Positions 7,041-16,422 of a DNA stretch of 38,169 nt are shown in pieces. The stretch is from contig CALWWP010000018.1 in NCBI GenBank assembly GCA_944385275.1, positions 1 through 38,169 on the forward strand, in the 5' to 3' direction. Both the position numbers and the translations under genes were made by a program. Source of the stretch: an uncultured Oscillospiraceae bacterium (GTDB lineage: Bacteria; Bacillota; Clostridia; Oscillospirales; Oscillospiraceae). The notes beneath the pieces were generated by a model, which searched no databases, was not told the origin of the DNA, and worked only from the letters and a program-made list of their open reading frames with translations. How positions within the stretch are numbered: the stretch's first letter is position 1; each line of letters starts with the position of its first letter.

Positions 7041-10000
7041 CTTTTGCCGTGATTTGCGTACATGGTTGATGTCCACCAGCTCAGTATTATACTCATTATA
7101 ACGGCTTGCAATGATATCAGCCAGTGCATTCGCCGTATCCAGTGAAGTAAAGCACGGTATCCCCAGCTGCACTGCCCTTCGGTGAAGCGCAATATAGTCT
7201 TCAACTGTGGAATCCATTTCCGCTCCGGTATACACTATATAATCTATTTTTCCGCTTTCCATGAGTGAAAACGCCTCGTTGCTCTCATGTACGCCTTTTA
7301 TATACTCCACATCGATCCCAAGCTGCGATATTGCATTTGCAGTGTCATACGTGGCATATATTTTAAACCCCAGGTCATCCACTTTCTTTGCAAGCGACAC
7401 TATTTCAAGCAGATCATGTACATCAACGCTTATCAAGACACCTGCTGCTTTTCTGTGTGTCTGCAGCGTCATCCCCGCTGCCATCAGGCCCTTGTACATA
7501 GCTTCGTTCAAGTTTTTCCCTATGCCCAATACTTCTCCCGTAGATTTCATCTCGGGTCCGAGATAGGAATTTACATCTGTGAGTTTTTCAAACGAAAATA
7601 CCGGCACTTTCACAGCGAAGTACGGCGGTGTCCTGTACAGCCCTGTTCCGTAATCAAATTCCTTGAGCGACGCGCCTGTCATGATGCGTGACGCAAGATC
7701 CACCATGGGCACTCCAGTCACTTTGCTTATATACGGTACTGTACGCGATGCCCTCGGATTTACTTCTATAACGTATAGCTCATTTTGATAGATCAGATAC
7801 TGGATATTAACTATGCCCTTAGTTCCAAGCGACAGAGCGAGTTTTTCGGAGCAATCCACAACTGTTTTCATCATCTTGTCGCTGATATTATACGGCGGAT
7901 AAACCGCTATGGAATCGCCGCTGTGTACTCCCGCTCTCTCTATATGCTCCATAACACCCGGTATCAAAACATCGGTACCATCCGAAATCACATCTACTTC
8001 TATTTCAGTACCCATCATATATTTGTCTACCAATACCGGATTTTCAATACCGCTTTCCAATATACGCTGCATATATGTGCGTACTTCGCTGTCTTCATGC
8101 ACGATCTGCATATTCTGCCCGCCTATTACGTACGATGGGCGCAGCAGTACCGGATATCCAAGGGTATTTGCGGCCTCCAGCGCCTCGTCCATAGTCATAA
8201 CTCCTGTGCCGCGAGGCCTTTTTATGGAGAATTTCTCCAGCAGCTCATCAAATCTCTCCCGGTCTTCTGCCGTATCTATTCCTTCAGCTGAAGTTCCCAG
8301 TATCTGAATGCCTTGGCTGTCGAGAAACTTTGTCAATTTTATGGCCGTCTGCCCGCCAAAAGCAACCACCACTCCAACAGGCTGCTCGACCTTTATGATA
8401 TTCATTACATCTTCTTCGCACAGCGGCTCAAAGTACAGTCTGTCAGCCGTATCATAATCTGTGGAAACAGTCTCTGGATTGTTGTTTATTATCACAACGT
8501 CGTATCCAAGCTCTTTAAGCGTCCAGACGCAGTGTACAGAGGAGTAATCAAATTCTATTCCCTGTCCAATGCGTATTGGTCCCGAGCCAAGAACTATTAT
8601 CACAGGCTTACCCGAGCGTTTAAATCCGCGGGCTTCGCAGTGCTTGTCGTAAGTCGAGTAAAAATACGGCGTCTCAGCGTCAAATTCGGCACCGCAAGTA
8701 TCTACCATCTTATATACCGCGTCCAAGCTAGGAATATTGTCAGCTCCCGATATCCTCTTTATAGCCTTGTCCGGATAACCTAATTTCTTGCCATGTAAAT
8801 ACCTCTGTTCTGATATGCCGTTTTCCGCAAGATCGATCTCATAGTCCGCCAGTTTTTTGAGTTTGTTTAAAAACCACCTGTCAATGCGCGTGATATCATA
8901 TATTTCTTCAATAGATATCCCCGCCTTGATCGCCTCAAAAACCGTAAAAAGTCTCCTATCGTCTTGATAAGTAAGCCGCTGACGCAGCGGCTCATCAGTA
9001 AGCGGTTCCGCATTCAAAGTGTCGAGGGATATCTCCGCTCCTCTTACAGCCTTTAAAACAGCCGCTTCAAAGCTGGTCGCTATTGACATGACCTCGCCAG
9101 TTGCCTTCATCTGTGTGCCAAGCTTACGGCTGGCTCCAACAAATTTATCGAAAGGCCACTTTGGCAGCTTTACAACTACATAGTCTAGTGTTGGTTCAAA
9201 ACACGCGCATGTTTTTCCCGTGATATCATTTTTTATTTCATCCAGCGTATATCCCAATGCTATTTTCGTCGTTATCTTAGCTATTGGATACCCCGTAGCC
9301 TTGCTCGCCAATGCCGACGAACGCGAAACTCTCGGATTCACCTCAATAACAGCGTAGTCAAAGCTATTGGGATCAAGCGCAAACTGACAGTTGCATCCTC
9401 CTACGATACCAAGCGCAGAAATTATGTCCAAAGACGCCTTTCTCAGCATCTGATATTCCTTGTCGGACAGTGTCAAAGCTGGTGCTACTACAATGCTGTC
9501 TCCTGTGTGTATCCCAACCGGATCAAAATTTTCCATGCTGCAAACGGCAATTACATTTCCCACCGAATCACGCATAGTTTCAAACTCTATTTCTTTCCAG
9601 CCAAATATATATTTTTCTACTAGTATCTGAGTTATTGGAGAGGCATCCAATCCTGTTGCAGCAATAATTTTCAGTTCTTCTTCATCTTTTGCTACTCCTC
9701 CGCCGGCTCCTCCCAGCGTAAATGCGGGGCGCACTATGACAGGATATCCTATTTCTTTTGCAACATTTAAAGCTGTCTGCACATCATTTGCTATATCTGA
9801 TGGAATTATCGGCTGCCCGATGGCCTTCATAGTGTCTTTGAACATCTGCCTGTCTTCAGCTTTGTCAATAGCTTCGGCATTTGTACCCAGCAGTTTTACC
9901 CCGTTTTTTTGCAGGAATCCCTCTTTGGACAGCTGCATGGCGATCGTCAGTCCAGTCTGTCCGCCAAGTCCGGCCAGCAAACTGTCCGGCTTTTCTTTTT

Positions 10001-10235
10001 CAATTATTCTCTTTACTGTTTTCGCAGTAAGCGGCTCTAAATATATCTCATCTGCCAGCGCCTTATCAGTCATTATCGTTGCCGGGTTGGAATTTACAAG
10101 CACTACATTCAGACCTGCTTCTTTTAATACACGGCACGCCTGAGCTCCCGCATAGTCAAATTCAGCGGCTTGTCCGATCACAATGGGGCCGGAACCTATT
10201 ACCATTACCTTTTGAACATCTTTATTCAACGGCAT
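6207..10235 (-). CDS. carB: Carbamoyl-phosphate synthase large subunit fused to a DapF-like domain
   Basis: A 1342-aa protein. Residues 1-1065 are a complete CarB: two CPSase/ATP-grasp halves beginning GSGPIVIGQAAEFDYAG and GSGPIRIGQGIEFDYSS, and a C-terminal MGS-like regulatory domain (about 930-1060). It makes carbamoyl phosphate from bicarbonate, ATP and CarA-derived ammonia. Residues 1066-1342 are a complete diaminopimelate-epimerase-type domain starting LKFAKMQGTGDDYIFID, where free DapF normally starts MKFxKMxGxGND. The reading frame runs through the join (codons about 7080-7020) without a stop, and no ribosome binding site is seen before the DapF part. The DapF half keeps ERGNGETFACGTGAC (C1285) but has Ala1136 in MAGNAIRC at the first catalytic Cys position. 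Start overlaps carA by 14 nt. Last gene of the arg operon. Confidence 0.95.
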   Translation of the reverse strand: MPLNKDVQKVMVIGSGPIVIGQAAEFDYAGAQACRVLKEAGLNVVLVNSNPATIMTDKALADEIYLEPLTAKTVKRIIEKEKPDSLLAGLGGQTGLTIAMQLSKEGFLQKNGVKLLGTNAEAIDKAEDRQMFKDTMKAIGQPIIPSDIANDVQTALNVAKEIGYPVIVRPAFTLGGAGGGVAKDEEELKIIAATGLDASPITQILVEKYIFGWKEIEFETMRDSVGNVIAVCSMENFDPVGIHTGDSIVVAPALTLSDKEYQMLRKASLDIISALGIVGGCNCQFALDPNSFDYAVIEVNPRVSRSSALASKATGYPIAKITTKIALGYTLDEIKNDITGKTCACFEPTLDYVVVKLPKWPFDKFVGASRKLGTQMKATGEVMSIATSFEAAVLKAVRGAEISLDTLNAEPLTDEPLRQRLTYQDDRRLFTVFEAIKAGISIEEIYDITRIDRWFLNKLKKLADYEIDLAENGISEQRYLHGKKLGYPDKAIKRISGADNIPSLDAVYKMVDTCGAEFDAETPYFYSTYDKHCEARGFKRSGKPVIIVLGSGPIRIGQGIEFDYSSVHCVWTLKELGYDVVIINNNPETVSTDYDTADRLYFEPLCEEDVMNIIKVEQPVGVVVAFGGQTAIKLTKFLDSQGIQILGTSAEGIDTAEDRERFDELLEKFSIKRPRGTGVMTMDEALEAANTLGYPVLLRPSYVIGGQNMQIVHEDSEVRTYMQRILESGIENPVLVDKYMMGTEIEVDVISDGTDVLIPGVMEHIERAGVHSGDSIAVYPPYNISDKMMKTVVDCSEKLALSLGTKGIVNIQYLIYQNELYVIEVNPRASRTVPYISKVTGVPMVDLASRIMTGASLKEFDYGTGLYRTPPYFAVKVPVFSFEKLTDVNSYLGPEMKSTGEVLGIGKNLNEAMYKGLMAAGMTLQTHRKAAGVLISVDVHDLLEIVSLAKKVDDLGFKIYATYDTANAISQLGIDVEYIKGVHESNEAFSLMESGKIDYIVYTGAEMDSTVEDYIALHRRAVQLGIPCFTSLDTANALADIIASRYNEYNTELVDINHVRKSRQKLKFAKMQGTGDDYIFIDNFNGEITCPESLCISLCNRHYGVGGYGIVLIEPSAIADAKMRLFNSDGSEGAMAGNAIRCVGKYLYDNHFVERDTVTIETAGGVHTLELYTSNQKVTAANVDMGRADLSPSSLPCTLDMERIVDVPVKIGDKEYNITCVSMGNPHCVVFCDRVDGVDIETVGPQFENADIFPERINTEFVRVVNKNMLKMRVYERGNGETFACGTGACAAVVAAVENGFCSKGEDVTVKVRGGDLVVNYTDEKVTLYGETQLVFEGELEW

Positions 10236-11298
10236 TGCATGTCCCTCCCATCATCTTCAAGAACTTATCAAAGAGAAACTCGGTGTCTTTAGGGCCCGAA
10301 CACGCCTCAGGATGAAACTGGACAGAAAAAGCCCTGCTGTCCGGATACTCCACTCCCTCGCAGGTATTGTCATTCGCATTTACGAAGCTGACTATTCCGC
10401 TTTTTACGCTGTCGCTCAATACCGCATAACCGTGGTTTTGACTGGTTATATAAGTCCTTGTTCCATTTACCTCTTTAACTGGCTGATTTACTCCCCGATG
10501 GCCGTACTTGAGCTTTGCGGTTTTCGCCCCATTTGCCAGCGCAAGGAGCTGATGTCCCAAGCAGATACCAAATATCGGAACTCTTCCCAGAAGCTTTTTT
10601 ATCTCTTCTATGCACTGTATATTTTCAGCTGGATCTCCCGGTCCGTTTGAAAGCATGACTCCATCCGGCTTCATCGCGATTATATCTTCAGCCGACGTAT
10701 ACGACGGCACAATTGTTATACTGCACCCCCGGCGTCTCAGCTCTCTAGCTATGTTCTTTTTGGCACCGTAATCCACCAGCACAACTCTGTACTTCTCTTT
10801 GCCGTTATCTGTAGGATAAGTAATATTTTCCGAAGTTGTGACATGTCTTACAGCGTCCTCAATAACATAATCCTTGACCTGAGACAGGTCTCCCGGTATT
10901 GAATCCGTTATAATAGCATTCATAACTCCGTACTCGCGGATTATCTTAGTGATCTCGCGCGTATCTACGCCGTATATGCCGCAGATCCCCTTAGCTTTCA
11001 AAAAAGAGTCCAAATCATACTGAGAGCGGAAGTTTGAAGGCGTATCGCACCATTCGCGTACAACATATCCCTTGACACAACATTCTCCTTCGAAATCTTC
11101 CTCTATTATCCCATAATTGCCAATGAGCGGAAATGTCTGCATCACTATTTGTCCATAATAACTCGGATCAGTCAATGTCTCAATATAGCCGCACATTCCG
11201 GTCGTAAAAACCAGTTCGCCGATGGACGAGCCATCGGCGCCGAACTGGATACCTTCAAAACTTTGGCCGTTTGCTAAAACTAAATAAGCCTTTTTCAT
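10222..11298 (-). CDS. carA: Carbamoyl-phosphate synthase small subunit
   Basis: The glutaminase subunit (358 aa) that feeds ammonia to CarB. The N-terminal CPSase small-chain domain covers about 1-165, then the class I glutamine amidotransferase domain with GICLGHQ (Cys246) and QFHPE (His329, Glu331), the full Cys-His-Glu triad. It lies between argF and carB in the arg operon, with 11 nt to argF and a 14-nt overlap with carB. This suggests a CPSase mostly serving arginine synthesis, although the same enzyme may also serve pyrimidines if no other copy exists. Confidence 0.97.
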   Translation of the reverse strand: MKKAYLVLANGQSFEGIQFGADGSSIGELVFTTGMCGYIETLTDPSYYGQIVMQTFPLIGNYGIIEEDFEGECCVKGYVVREWCDTPSNFRSQYDLDSFLKAKGICGIYGVDTREITKIIREYGVMNAIITDSIPGDLSQVKDYVIEDAVRHVTTSENITYPTDNGKEKYRVVLVDYGAKKNIARELRRRGCSITIVPSYTSAEDIIAMKPDGVMLSNGPGDPAENIQCIEEIKKLLGRVPIFGICLGHQLLALANGAKTAKLKYGHRGVNQPVKEVNGTRTYITSQNHGYAVLSDSVKSGIVSFVNANDNTCEGVEYPDSRAFSVQFHPEACSGPKDTEFLFDKFLKMMGGTCNAVE

Positions 11299-11309
11299 AG
11301 TCTATTCCC

Positions 11310-12227
11310 TTATTTCCCCAGCAAGCACTTTACTAAAACCGCTTTCTGAGCATGAAGTCTATTTTCAGCCTCGTCAAAAATCTCTGTAGCATGTTCTTCA
11401 AATACTTTTGTCGTGATCTCTTCTTCTCTATGTGCCGGCAAACAATGCTGTACCATAGCATCTGATTTTGCAACAGACATGACGGAGTCATTTATCTGGA
11501 AACCTGCAAAGGCTAACTTGCGCTTTTCAGCTTCGCCTTCCTGTCCCATTGATGCCCATACATCCGTATACAGCACATCTGCTCCAGAAGCTCCTTCAAG
11601 CACATTGTCAGTGCATACAAAGTTTCCGTTTTCTTCCGCCCATTTCATAAGTTTAGCATCAGGCTGATATTCTTTAGGACAAGCTATCGTTACTGACATG
11701 CCTGTCTTTATACCTCCTACGATCAGTGAGTTCGCCATATTGTTGCCGTCGCCTATAAAGCACAGCTTTCTGCCCTTCAGCGATCCCTTGTGTTCCCTTA
11801 TAGTCATCAGGTCTGCCAGAACCTGGCAAGGATGGCAATAATCTGTCAGGCCGTTGATGATCGGTATGCTACCATACTGTGCCAGCGCTTCAACTTCTTC
11901 CTGTGCAAATGTGCGGATCATAATAGCGTCAAGATACCTCGAAAGAACTCTTGCCGTGTCTTCGACCGGCTCTCCGCGGCCTATCTGCAAATCGCGCGAG
12001 CTCAGGAACAACGCCGAACCGCCCAGATCATACATGCCCACTTCAAACGAGACTCTCGTTCTTGTAGACGATTTCTGAAAGATCATTCCCAAGGTTTTTC
12101 CCTTCAGCAAATGATGCTCTATTCCATTCTTCTTCTCATATTTCAGCTGATCTGCCAAATTCAACACTTCGTTGATCTCTTCGACAGACCAATCCTGCAA
12201 CTTCAACAAATGCTTCACGCGCCGCAA
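11310..12227 (-). CDS. argF: Ornithine carbamoyltransferase (anabolic)
   Basis: This 305-aa enzyme makes citrulline from ornithine and carbamoyl phosphate. The carbamoyl-phosphate motif SSTRTR is at residues 53-58, HPCQ in the segment YCHPCQVLADL is present, and the ornithine-binding HCLPAHREEE motif is near the C-terminus. Length fits the family. It overlaps argD by 13 nt and sits directly before carA, so substrate and enzyme genes are adjacent. Confidence 0.97.
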   Translation of the reverse strand: MRRVKHLLKLQDWSVEEINEVLNLADQLKYEKKNGIEHHLLKGKTLGMIFQKSSTRTRVSFEVGMYDLGGSALFLSSRDLQIGRGEPVEDTARVLSRYLDAIMIRTFAQEEVEALAQYGSIPIINGLTDYCHPCQVLADLMTIREHKGSLKGRKLCFIGDGNNMANSLIVGGIKTGMSVTIACPKEYQPDAKLMKWAEENGNFVCTDNVLEGASGADVLYTDVWASMGQEGEAEKRKLAFAGFQINDSVMSVAKSDAMVQHCLPAHREEEITTKVFEEHATEIFDEAENRLHAQKAVLVKCLLGK

Positions 12228-13378
12228 ACCTCCTTAATGACTGCAATTGCCTGTTCAAGCTGATCCTTTGGTATATTCAATGCCGGAAGCAGTCTGACCT
12301 TGTTCTTGGCTGTCAATACAAGAACACCCTTCTCTCTGCATTCCGCTACAACCTCACTAGTTGGTCTAACAGTTTCGATTCCAACCATAAGTCCGAGGCC
12401 CGAAACACTCTTTATACCAGGCGCCCCTACCAGCTGCTGTCTGATGTAGTCTGCCTTTTCCGTCACAGAAGTCAAAAGCGCGTCGTCTATCCGATTTATA
12501 ATGCTTATGGCGCCTGCACAGCATACCGGGTTTCCTCCGAACGTAGAGCCGTGTGAACCCGGATCATAGACGTTTTCAACCTTCTCGCCAAGCATAGTAA
12601 CACCCATAGGCAGTCCCCCGGCTATGCCTTTTGCCGTCGTTACGATATCAGGCTGAATATCATAGTGCATATAGCTGTACAGCTTTCCACTGCGCCCATT
12701 TCCGGTCTGCACCTCATCGATTATCAAAAGCAAATCTCTTTGCGCCGCGAACTTTGCTACTCCCTCTATAAAATCGCGGTCTAGATTCTTTACTCCGCCC
12801 TCGCCCTGTACTATTTCAAGCATAATGGCCGTGCATGAGTTTTCATCTGCAAGACGCTTTACATCATCTAAATTGTTCTCCTCAGCATATACAAACCCTT
12901 CTGTCAGAGGGAGGAAATCCTTGTGAAAAGCCTCTTGTCCTGTGGCCGCCAATGTAGTCAATGTCCTGCCGTGGAAACCGCTTTTCATTGTGATTATCGT
13001 ATATCTGCCAGCTCCGTATTTTATCTCCGAATATCTGCGTGCCGCTTTTATCGCGCACTCGTTCGCCTCAGCTCCCGAATTGGAATAAAACACTTTTTTC
13101 ATTCCAGTGCGTTCGCATAAAATCCGAGCCAATTCAACACAAGGCGCGGCATAATACAGGTTTGATGTATGCTGGAAACAGTCCATCTGCTTGCTAACCG
13201 CCTCTTTCCAGATATCATCTGAAAAGCCAAATGTATTTACAGCGATTCCTGTACCAAGATCTATATACTGCTTGCCGTTCTCATTATAAACAAGTGACCC
13301 CTTTCCCTTGACTATCTGTACCGGGAAACGAGCATAAGTATTAGCTATATACTTTTTATCAAGTTCTTTTATATCCAT
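12215..13378 (-). CDS. argD: Acetylornithine aminotransferase
   Basis: A class III PLP aminotransferase of 387 aa acting on N-acetylglutamate semialdehyde/N-acetylornithine. Landmarks are SGAEANECAIKAAR, GFHGRT, the Asp of IIDEVQTGNGR for the pyridine nitrogen, and the PLP lysine K250 in TTAKGIAGGLP. It lies between argB and argF with a 13-nt overlap into argF. Such enzymes often also act as succinyl-DAP aminotransferase (family knowledge), which may matter because a DapF domain is in the same operon. Confidence 0.96.
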   Translation of the reverse strand: MDIKELDKKYIANTYARFPVQIVKGKGSLVYNENGKQYIDLGTGIAVNTFGFSDDIWKEAVSKQMDCFQHTSNLYYAAPCVELARILCERTGMKKVFYSNSGAEANECAIKAARRYSEIKYGAGRYTIITMKSGFHGRTLTTLAATGQEAFHKDFLPLTEGFVYAEENNLDDVKRLADENSCTAIMLEIVQGEGGVKNLDRDFIEGVAKFAAQRDLLLIIDEVQTGNGRSGKLYSYMHYDIQPDIVTTAKGIAGGLPMGVTMLGEKVENVYDPGSHGSTFGGNPVCCAGAISIINRIDDALLTSVTEKADYIRQQLVGAPGIKSVSGLGLMVGIETVRPTSEVVAECREKGVLVLTAKNKVRLLPALNIPKDQLEQAIAVIKEVCGA

Positions 13379-13388
13379 TTTTCATACC

Positions 13389-14240
13389 TCACACAAACAT
13401 GGTTCCTATGCCTTCGTCGGTCATCGTCTCTATCAATATAGAATGAGGAATACGCCCATCTATAATAAAAACTCTGTGTACTCCGCGGCGTATTGCATCT
13501 ATACAGCATTCAACTTTAGGGATCATACCTCCTGAGATTATCCCATCTTGGACAAGCTGCGGGGCTTCACTTACATTTACTTCCGAAATCAATGATTTAG
13601 GATCGTCCTTATCCATCAATATACCGCTGATATCGGTCATGGAGATCAAGCTCTCTGCTTTTAGCTTACCCGCTATCCTTGACGCCGCAGTATCCGCATT
13701 TATGTTGTATGCATTGCCCTGTTCATCGCATCCAACAGTTGAAATAACGGGAATATATCCCTTTTCCAAAACATCCAGTATCGGATCTTCGTTTATATCA
13801 ACTATCTCTCCTACATATCCGAGACGTTTATCAAGCTGTTTCGCCTGTATCAGACGTCCATCCATGCCGCACAGTCCTATAGACTTTCCGCCCTTATTTT
13901 GAAGCAGACTTACAAGATTTTTATTTATCTTTCCTGCAAGGACCATCTGAACTATATCCATAGTCTCTTCATCGGTCACGCGCAGTCCGTCTACAAATTT
14001 AGACTCTTTTCCTATTTTATTGAGCATCTCGTTGATTTCCGGGCCGCCGCCATGCACAAGAACAACTTTAACGCCTATCAAAGACAGGAGAACGATATCT
14101 CCCATAACGGCTTCCTTGAGTTCTTCATTTATCATAGCATTGCCGCCGTACTTTACAACAATAATTTTATTGTAGTACTTCTGAATATAAGGAAGCGCAT
14201 GAACCAAAACTTCCGCGCGCTGTGCATTACTGAGTTCCAA
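13389..14240 (-). CDS. argB: Acetylglutamate kinase
   Basis: An amino-acid-kinase-fold enzyme that phosphorylates N-acetylglutamate. KYGGNAM near the N-terminus binds phosphate, VLVHGGGPEIN binds substrate, and NINADTAASRIAG is the ATP-site motif. The start is taken as TTG 14240 (reading MELSNAQRAEVL, 283 aa), because AGGAGG lies 8 nt upstream and the family normally begins at this point. An in-frame ATG at 14279 would add 13 residues, lacks a ribosome binding site and lies inside argJ. With the TTG start there is a 19-nt gap to argJ. Confidence 0.95.
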   Translation of the reverse strand: MELSNAQRAEVLVHALPYIQKYYNKIIVVKYGGNAMINEELKEAVMGDIVLLSLIGVKVVLVHGGGPEINEMLNKIGKESKFVDGLRVTDEETMDIVQMVLAGKINKNLVSLLQNKGGKSIGLCGMDGRLIQAKQLDKRLGYVGEIVDINEDPILDVLEKGYIPVISTVGCDEQGNAYNINADTAASRIAGKLKAESLISMTDISGILMDKDDPKSLISEVNVSEAPQLVQDGIISGGMIPKVECCIDAIRRGVHRVFIIDGRIPHSILIETMTDEGIGTMFV

Positions 14241-14259
14241 AATATTTCCCTCCTGTAAT

Positions 14260-15474
14260 TTAAGTACGATAGTCGCCATTTATTTTGACGTAGTCATATG
14301 TGAGATCACAGCCCCAAGCTGTCGCGCTGTGGGTACCGTCATTAAGGGAGATCAGTATCTGTATCTCATCTTCACTCAATATTTTCTTGGCAAGTTCCTC
14401 AGAAAATCCAATGCCTGATCCTTGACGGCAGACTTCAATGCTTCCAGCCGCTGAACTGAACGACACGTCTATCAGGCCTATATCCACATCTGCTCCGCTA
14501 TAGCCTATAGCGCACAGTACACGTCCCCAGTTTGCATCTGCACCGAACATTGCAGCTTTAAACAGCGATGAATTGATAACTGATTTTGCAACTACTCTTG
14601 CATCTATTTCCGTGCGGCTTTTTACTACCTTGCATTCCAGCAACTTTGTCGCACCCTCTCCGTCCTTTGCTATCATTCGGCACAAATATGTGGTAACTGC
14701 ATGCAAAGCATTTTTAAAAGCTTCAAATTCTTCACTCTCATCTTTTATTTCGGCATTTCCTGCCATTCCATTTGCAAGCACCGTTACCATGTCATTTGTA
14801 GAAGTATCTCCGTCAACACTTACCATATTAAACGAAGTCTTCACATCATTGCTCAAAGCCTTCTGCAGCAGTTCCGGTCCTATAAGAGCGTCAGTTGTCA
14901 CAAACACGAGCATAGTAGCCATATTGGGGCAAATCATTCCAGATCCCTTGGCAATACCGCCTATGCGGCACTTCACTCCGCCGATATCAAACTCATATGC
15001 GATCTCTTTTTTCCTTGTATCAGTAGTCATAATGGCCTCCGCCGCCAAATCGCTGTGATCTCCAAGGCCTTTTGAGAGTTCAGGAATACCACTTTGTATC
15101 GGACTGATATCCAGTGGTTCTCCAATAACTCCGGTAGACGCCACAACTACATCTTTATATGAAATGCCAAGTTCGTCTGCCAGAAGCTGACTCATTTGTT
15201 CTGCGATTTCGATACCATTCGCATTGCATGTATTTGCATTTCCGCTGTTGCATATCACTGCCTGTGCTTTTCCGTCAGAAATATGCTCTTTTGTAACGAT
15301 AAGCGGGGCTCCTTTGACAAGATTCGTTGTGTATACCGCGGCTGCGGCAGCAACCTTTTCGCTGTACAGCAAAGCAAGATCTCTTTTGCTTCTGCTCTTT
15401 CTAATACCGCAGTGCACACCGTTTGCCTTAAACCCTTTTGCCGCGCATACACCGCCGTCAATTTCTTTTATCAT
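14260..15474 (-). CDS. argJ: Bifunctional glutamate N-acetyltransferase / ornithine acetyltransferase
   Basis: ArgJ (404 aa) moves the acetyl group from N-acetylornithine back to glutamate, giving the cyclic arginine pathway. The self-cleavage site is seen as PNMATMLV, with T187 as the new N-terminal nucleophile after cleavage between A186 and T187. The oxyanion segment ASTGVIGEP is also present. No argE or argA lies in the window, in agreement with acetyl recycling. Whether it can also use acetyl-CoA (bifunctional) cannot be told from sequence alone. Confidence 0.96.
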   Translation of the reverse strand: MIKEIDGGVCAAKGFKANGVHCGIRKSRSKRDLALLYSEKVAAAAAVYTTNLVKGAPLIVTKEHISDGKAQAVICNSGNANTCNANGIEIAEQMSQLLADELGISYKDVVVASTGVIGEPLDISPIQSGIPELSKGLGDHSDLAAEAIMTTDTRKKEIAYEFDIGGVKCRIGGIAKGSGMICPNMATMLVFVTTDALIGPELLQKALSNDVKTSFNMVSVDGDTSTNDMVTVLANGMAGNAEIKDESEEFEAFKNALHAVTTYLCRMIAKDGEGATKLLECKVVKSRTEIDARVVAKSVINSSLFKAAMFGADANWGRVLCAIGYSGADVDIGLIDVSFSSAAGSIEVCRQGSGIGFSEELAKKILSEDEIQILISLNDGTHSATAWGCDLTYDYVKINGDYRT

Positions 15475-15489
15475 CGCAATACACCATCC

Positions 15490-16422
15490 TTAAAGTTCCA
15501 TGCCAAGCGTCTGCCCTGTTCCAAGAACCATATTCAAGCACTCTATCGCCGCTCCGGAGGCTCCTTTTCCCAAATTGTCATAGCGTGCTATGAGCAGTAT
15601 GCGGTCGTCATTTCCTTCCACCATGATCTGCATACTGTCTTTTCCCTGCAATGCATTGGAGGAGAGAAATCCGCCTTCTGAAATATTCTCGGCATAGTTC
15701 ACAACCGGGCCATTATACATCTCTTTATATAGGCTGCGTATATCTTCTACCGTTTTTCCGTCCGCAATATCTTCTTTAAACAGTGGGACTGTAACTTCCA
15801 TTCCGCTGTAAAAATCCGCTACTATCGGACAAAATACAGGAGGTATTTCCAATCCGCTGATACGCTGCATTTCTTTCAGATGCTTATGCTGCTGCGTAAT
15901 ACCATACTGTCTTGGTGCGTCAAGAAGCGTTTCTCTTCCATCGCTTTCATATTGAGCTATCATCTGCTTGCCTCCGCCGCTGTAGCCCGTAATTGAATGG
16001 CATGTTAAACGTGCATCAGCGCCGATAAGCTTATTTTTTACCAGAGGATAGACCAACGAAATAAATCCGCTCGCATGGCAGCCCGGTACGGCGATTCGCT
16101 TAGAACTTTTTACTGCTTCCGCAAATTCTGAAGAAAGCTCCGGAAAACCATATGCCCATCCCTGTTCCGTTCTATGTGCAGTCGATGTATCTATGACTAC
16201 TACGTCTGGATTTTCAATCAGGCTCACTGCCTCAATCGCAGCGGCGTCGGGCAGGCACAAAAAAGCAATGTCGCAGCCGTTGAGTGCCTCCTTGCGGCAA
16301 TTTGGATCTTTTCTATTTTCCTCCGACAGTATCAGCATTTCAATATCAGATCTGCTTTCCAGCCGTTCAAAAATACGCAGTCCAGTCGTTCCCGACCTTC
16401 CGTCTATAAATATCTTTTTCAT
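15490..16422 (-). CDS. argC: N-acetyl-gamma-glutamyl-phosphate reductase, type 2
   Basis: An NADPH-dependent reductase of N-acetylglutamyl phosphate. The opening KIFIDGRSGTTGLRIFERL and the length of 310 aa place it in the shorter ArgC type 2 subfamily rather than type 1 (about 345 aa, starting with a GATGYxG-like motif). The catalytic Cys is C115 in VPGCHASGF. It overlaps argH by 4 nt and lies 15 nt before argJ. Confidence 0.94.
   Translation of the reverse strand: MKKIFIDGRSGTTGLRIFERLESRSDIEMLILSEENRKDPNCRKEALNGCDIAFLCLPDAAAIEAVSLIENPDVVVIDTSTAHRTEQGWAYGFPELSSEFAEAVKSSKRIAVPGCHASGFISLVYPLVKNKLIGADARLTCHSITGYSGGGKQMIAQYESDGRETLLDAPRQYGITQQHKHLKEMQRISGLEIPPVFCPIVADFYSGMEVTVPLFKEDIADGKTVEDIRSLYKEMYNGPVVNYAENISEGGFLSSNALQGKDSMQIMVEGNDDRILLIARYDNLGKGASGAAIECLNMVLGTGQTLGMEL

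Noticed and set aside
7261..7691. Open frames on the plus strand inside carB-dapF (and many like it in the arg and his genes)
   Set aside because: They are antisense to well-recognised genes, have no ribosome binding sites and no family features.
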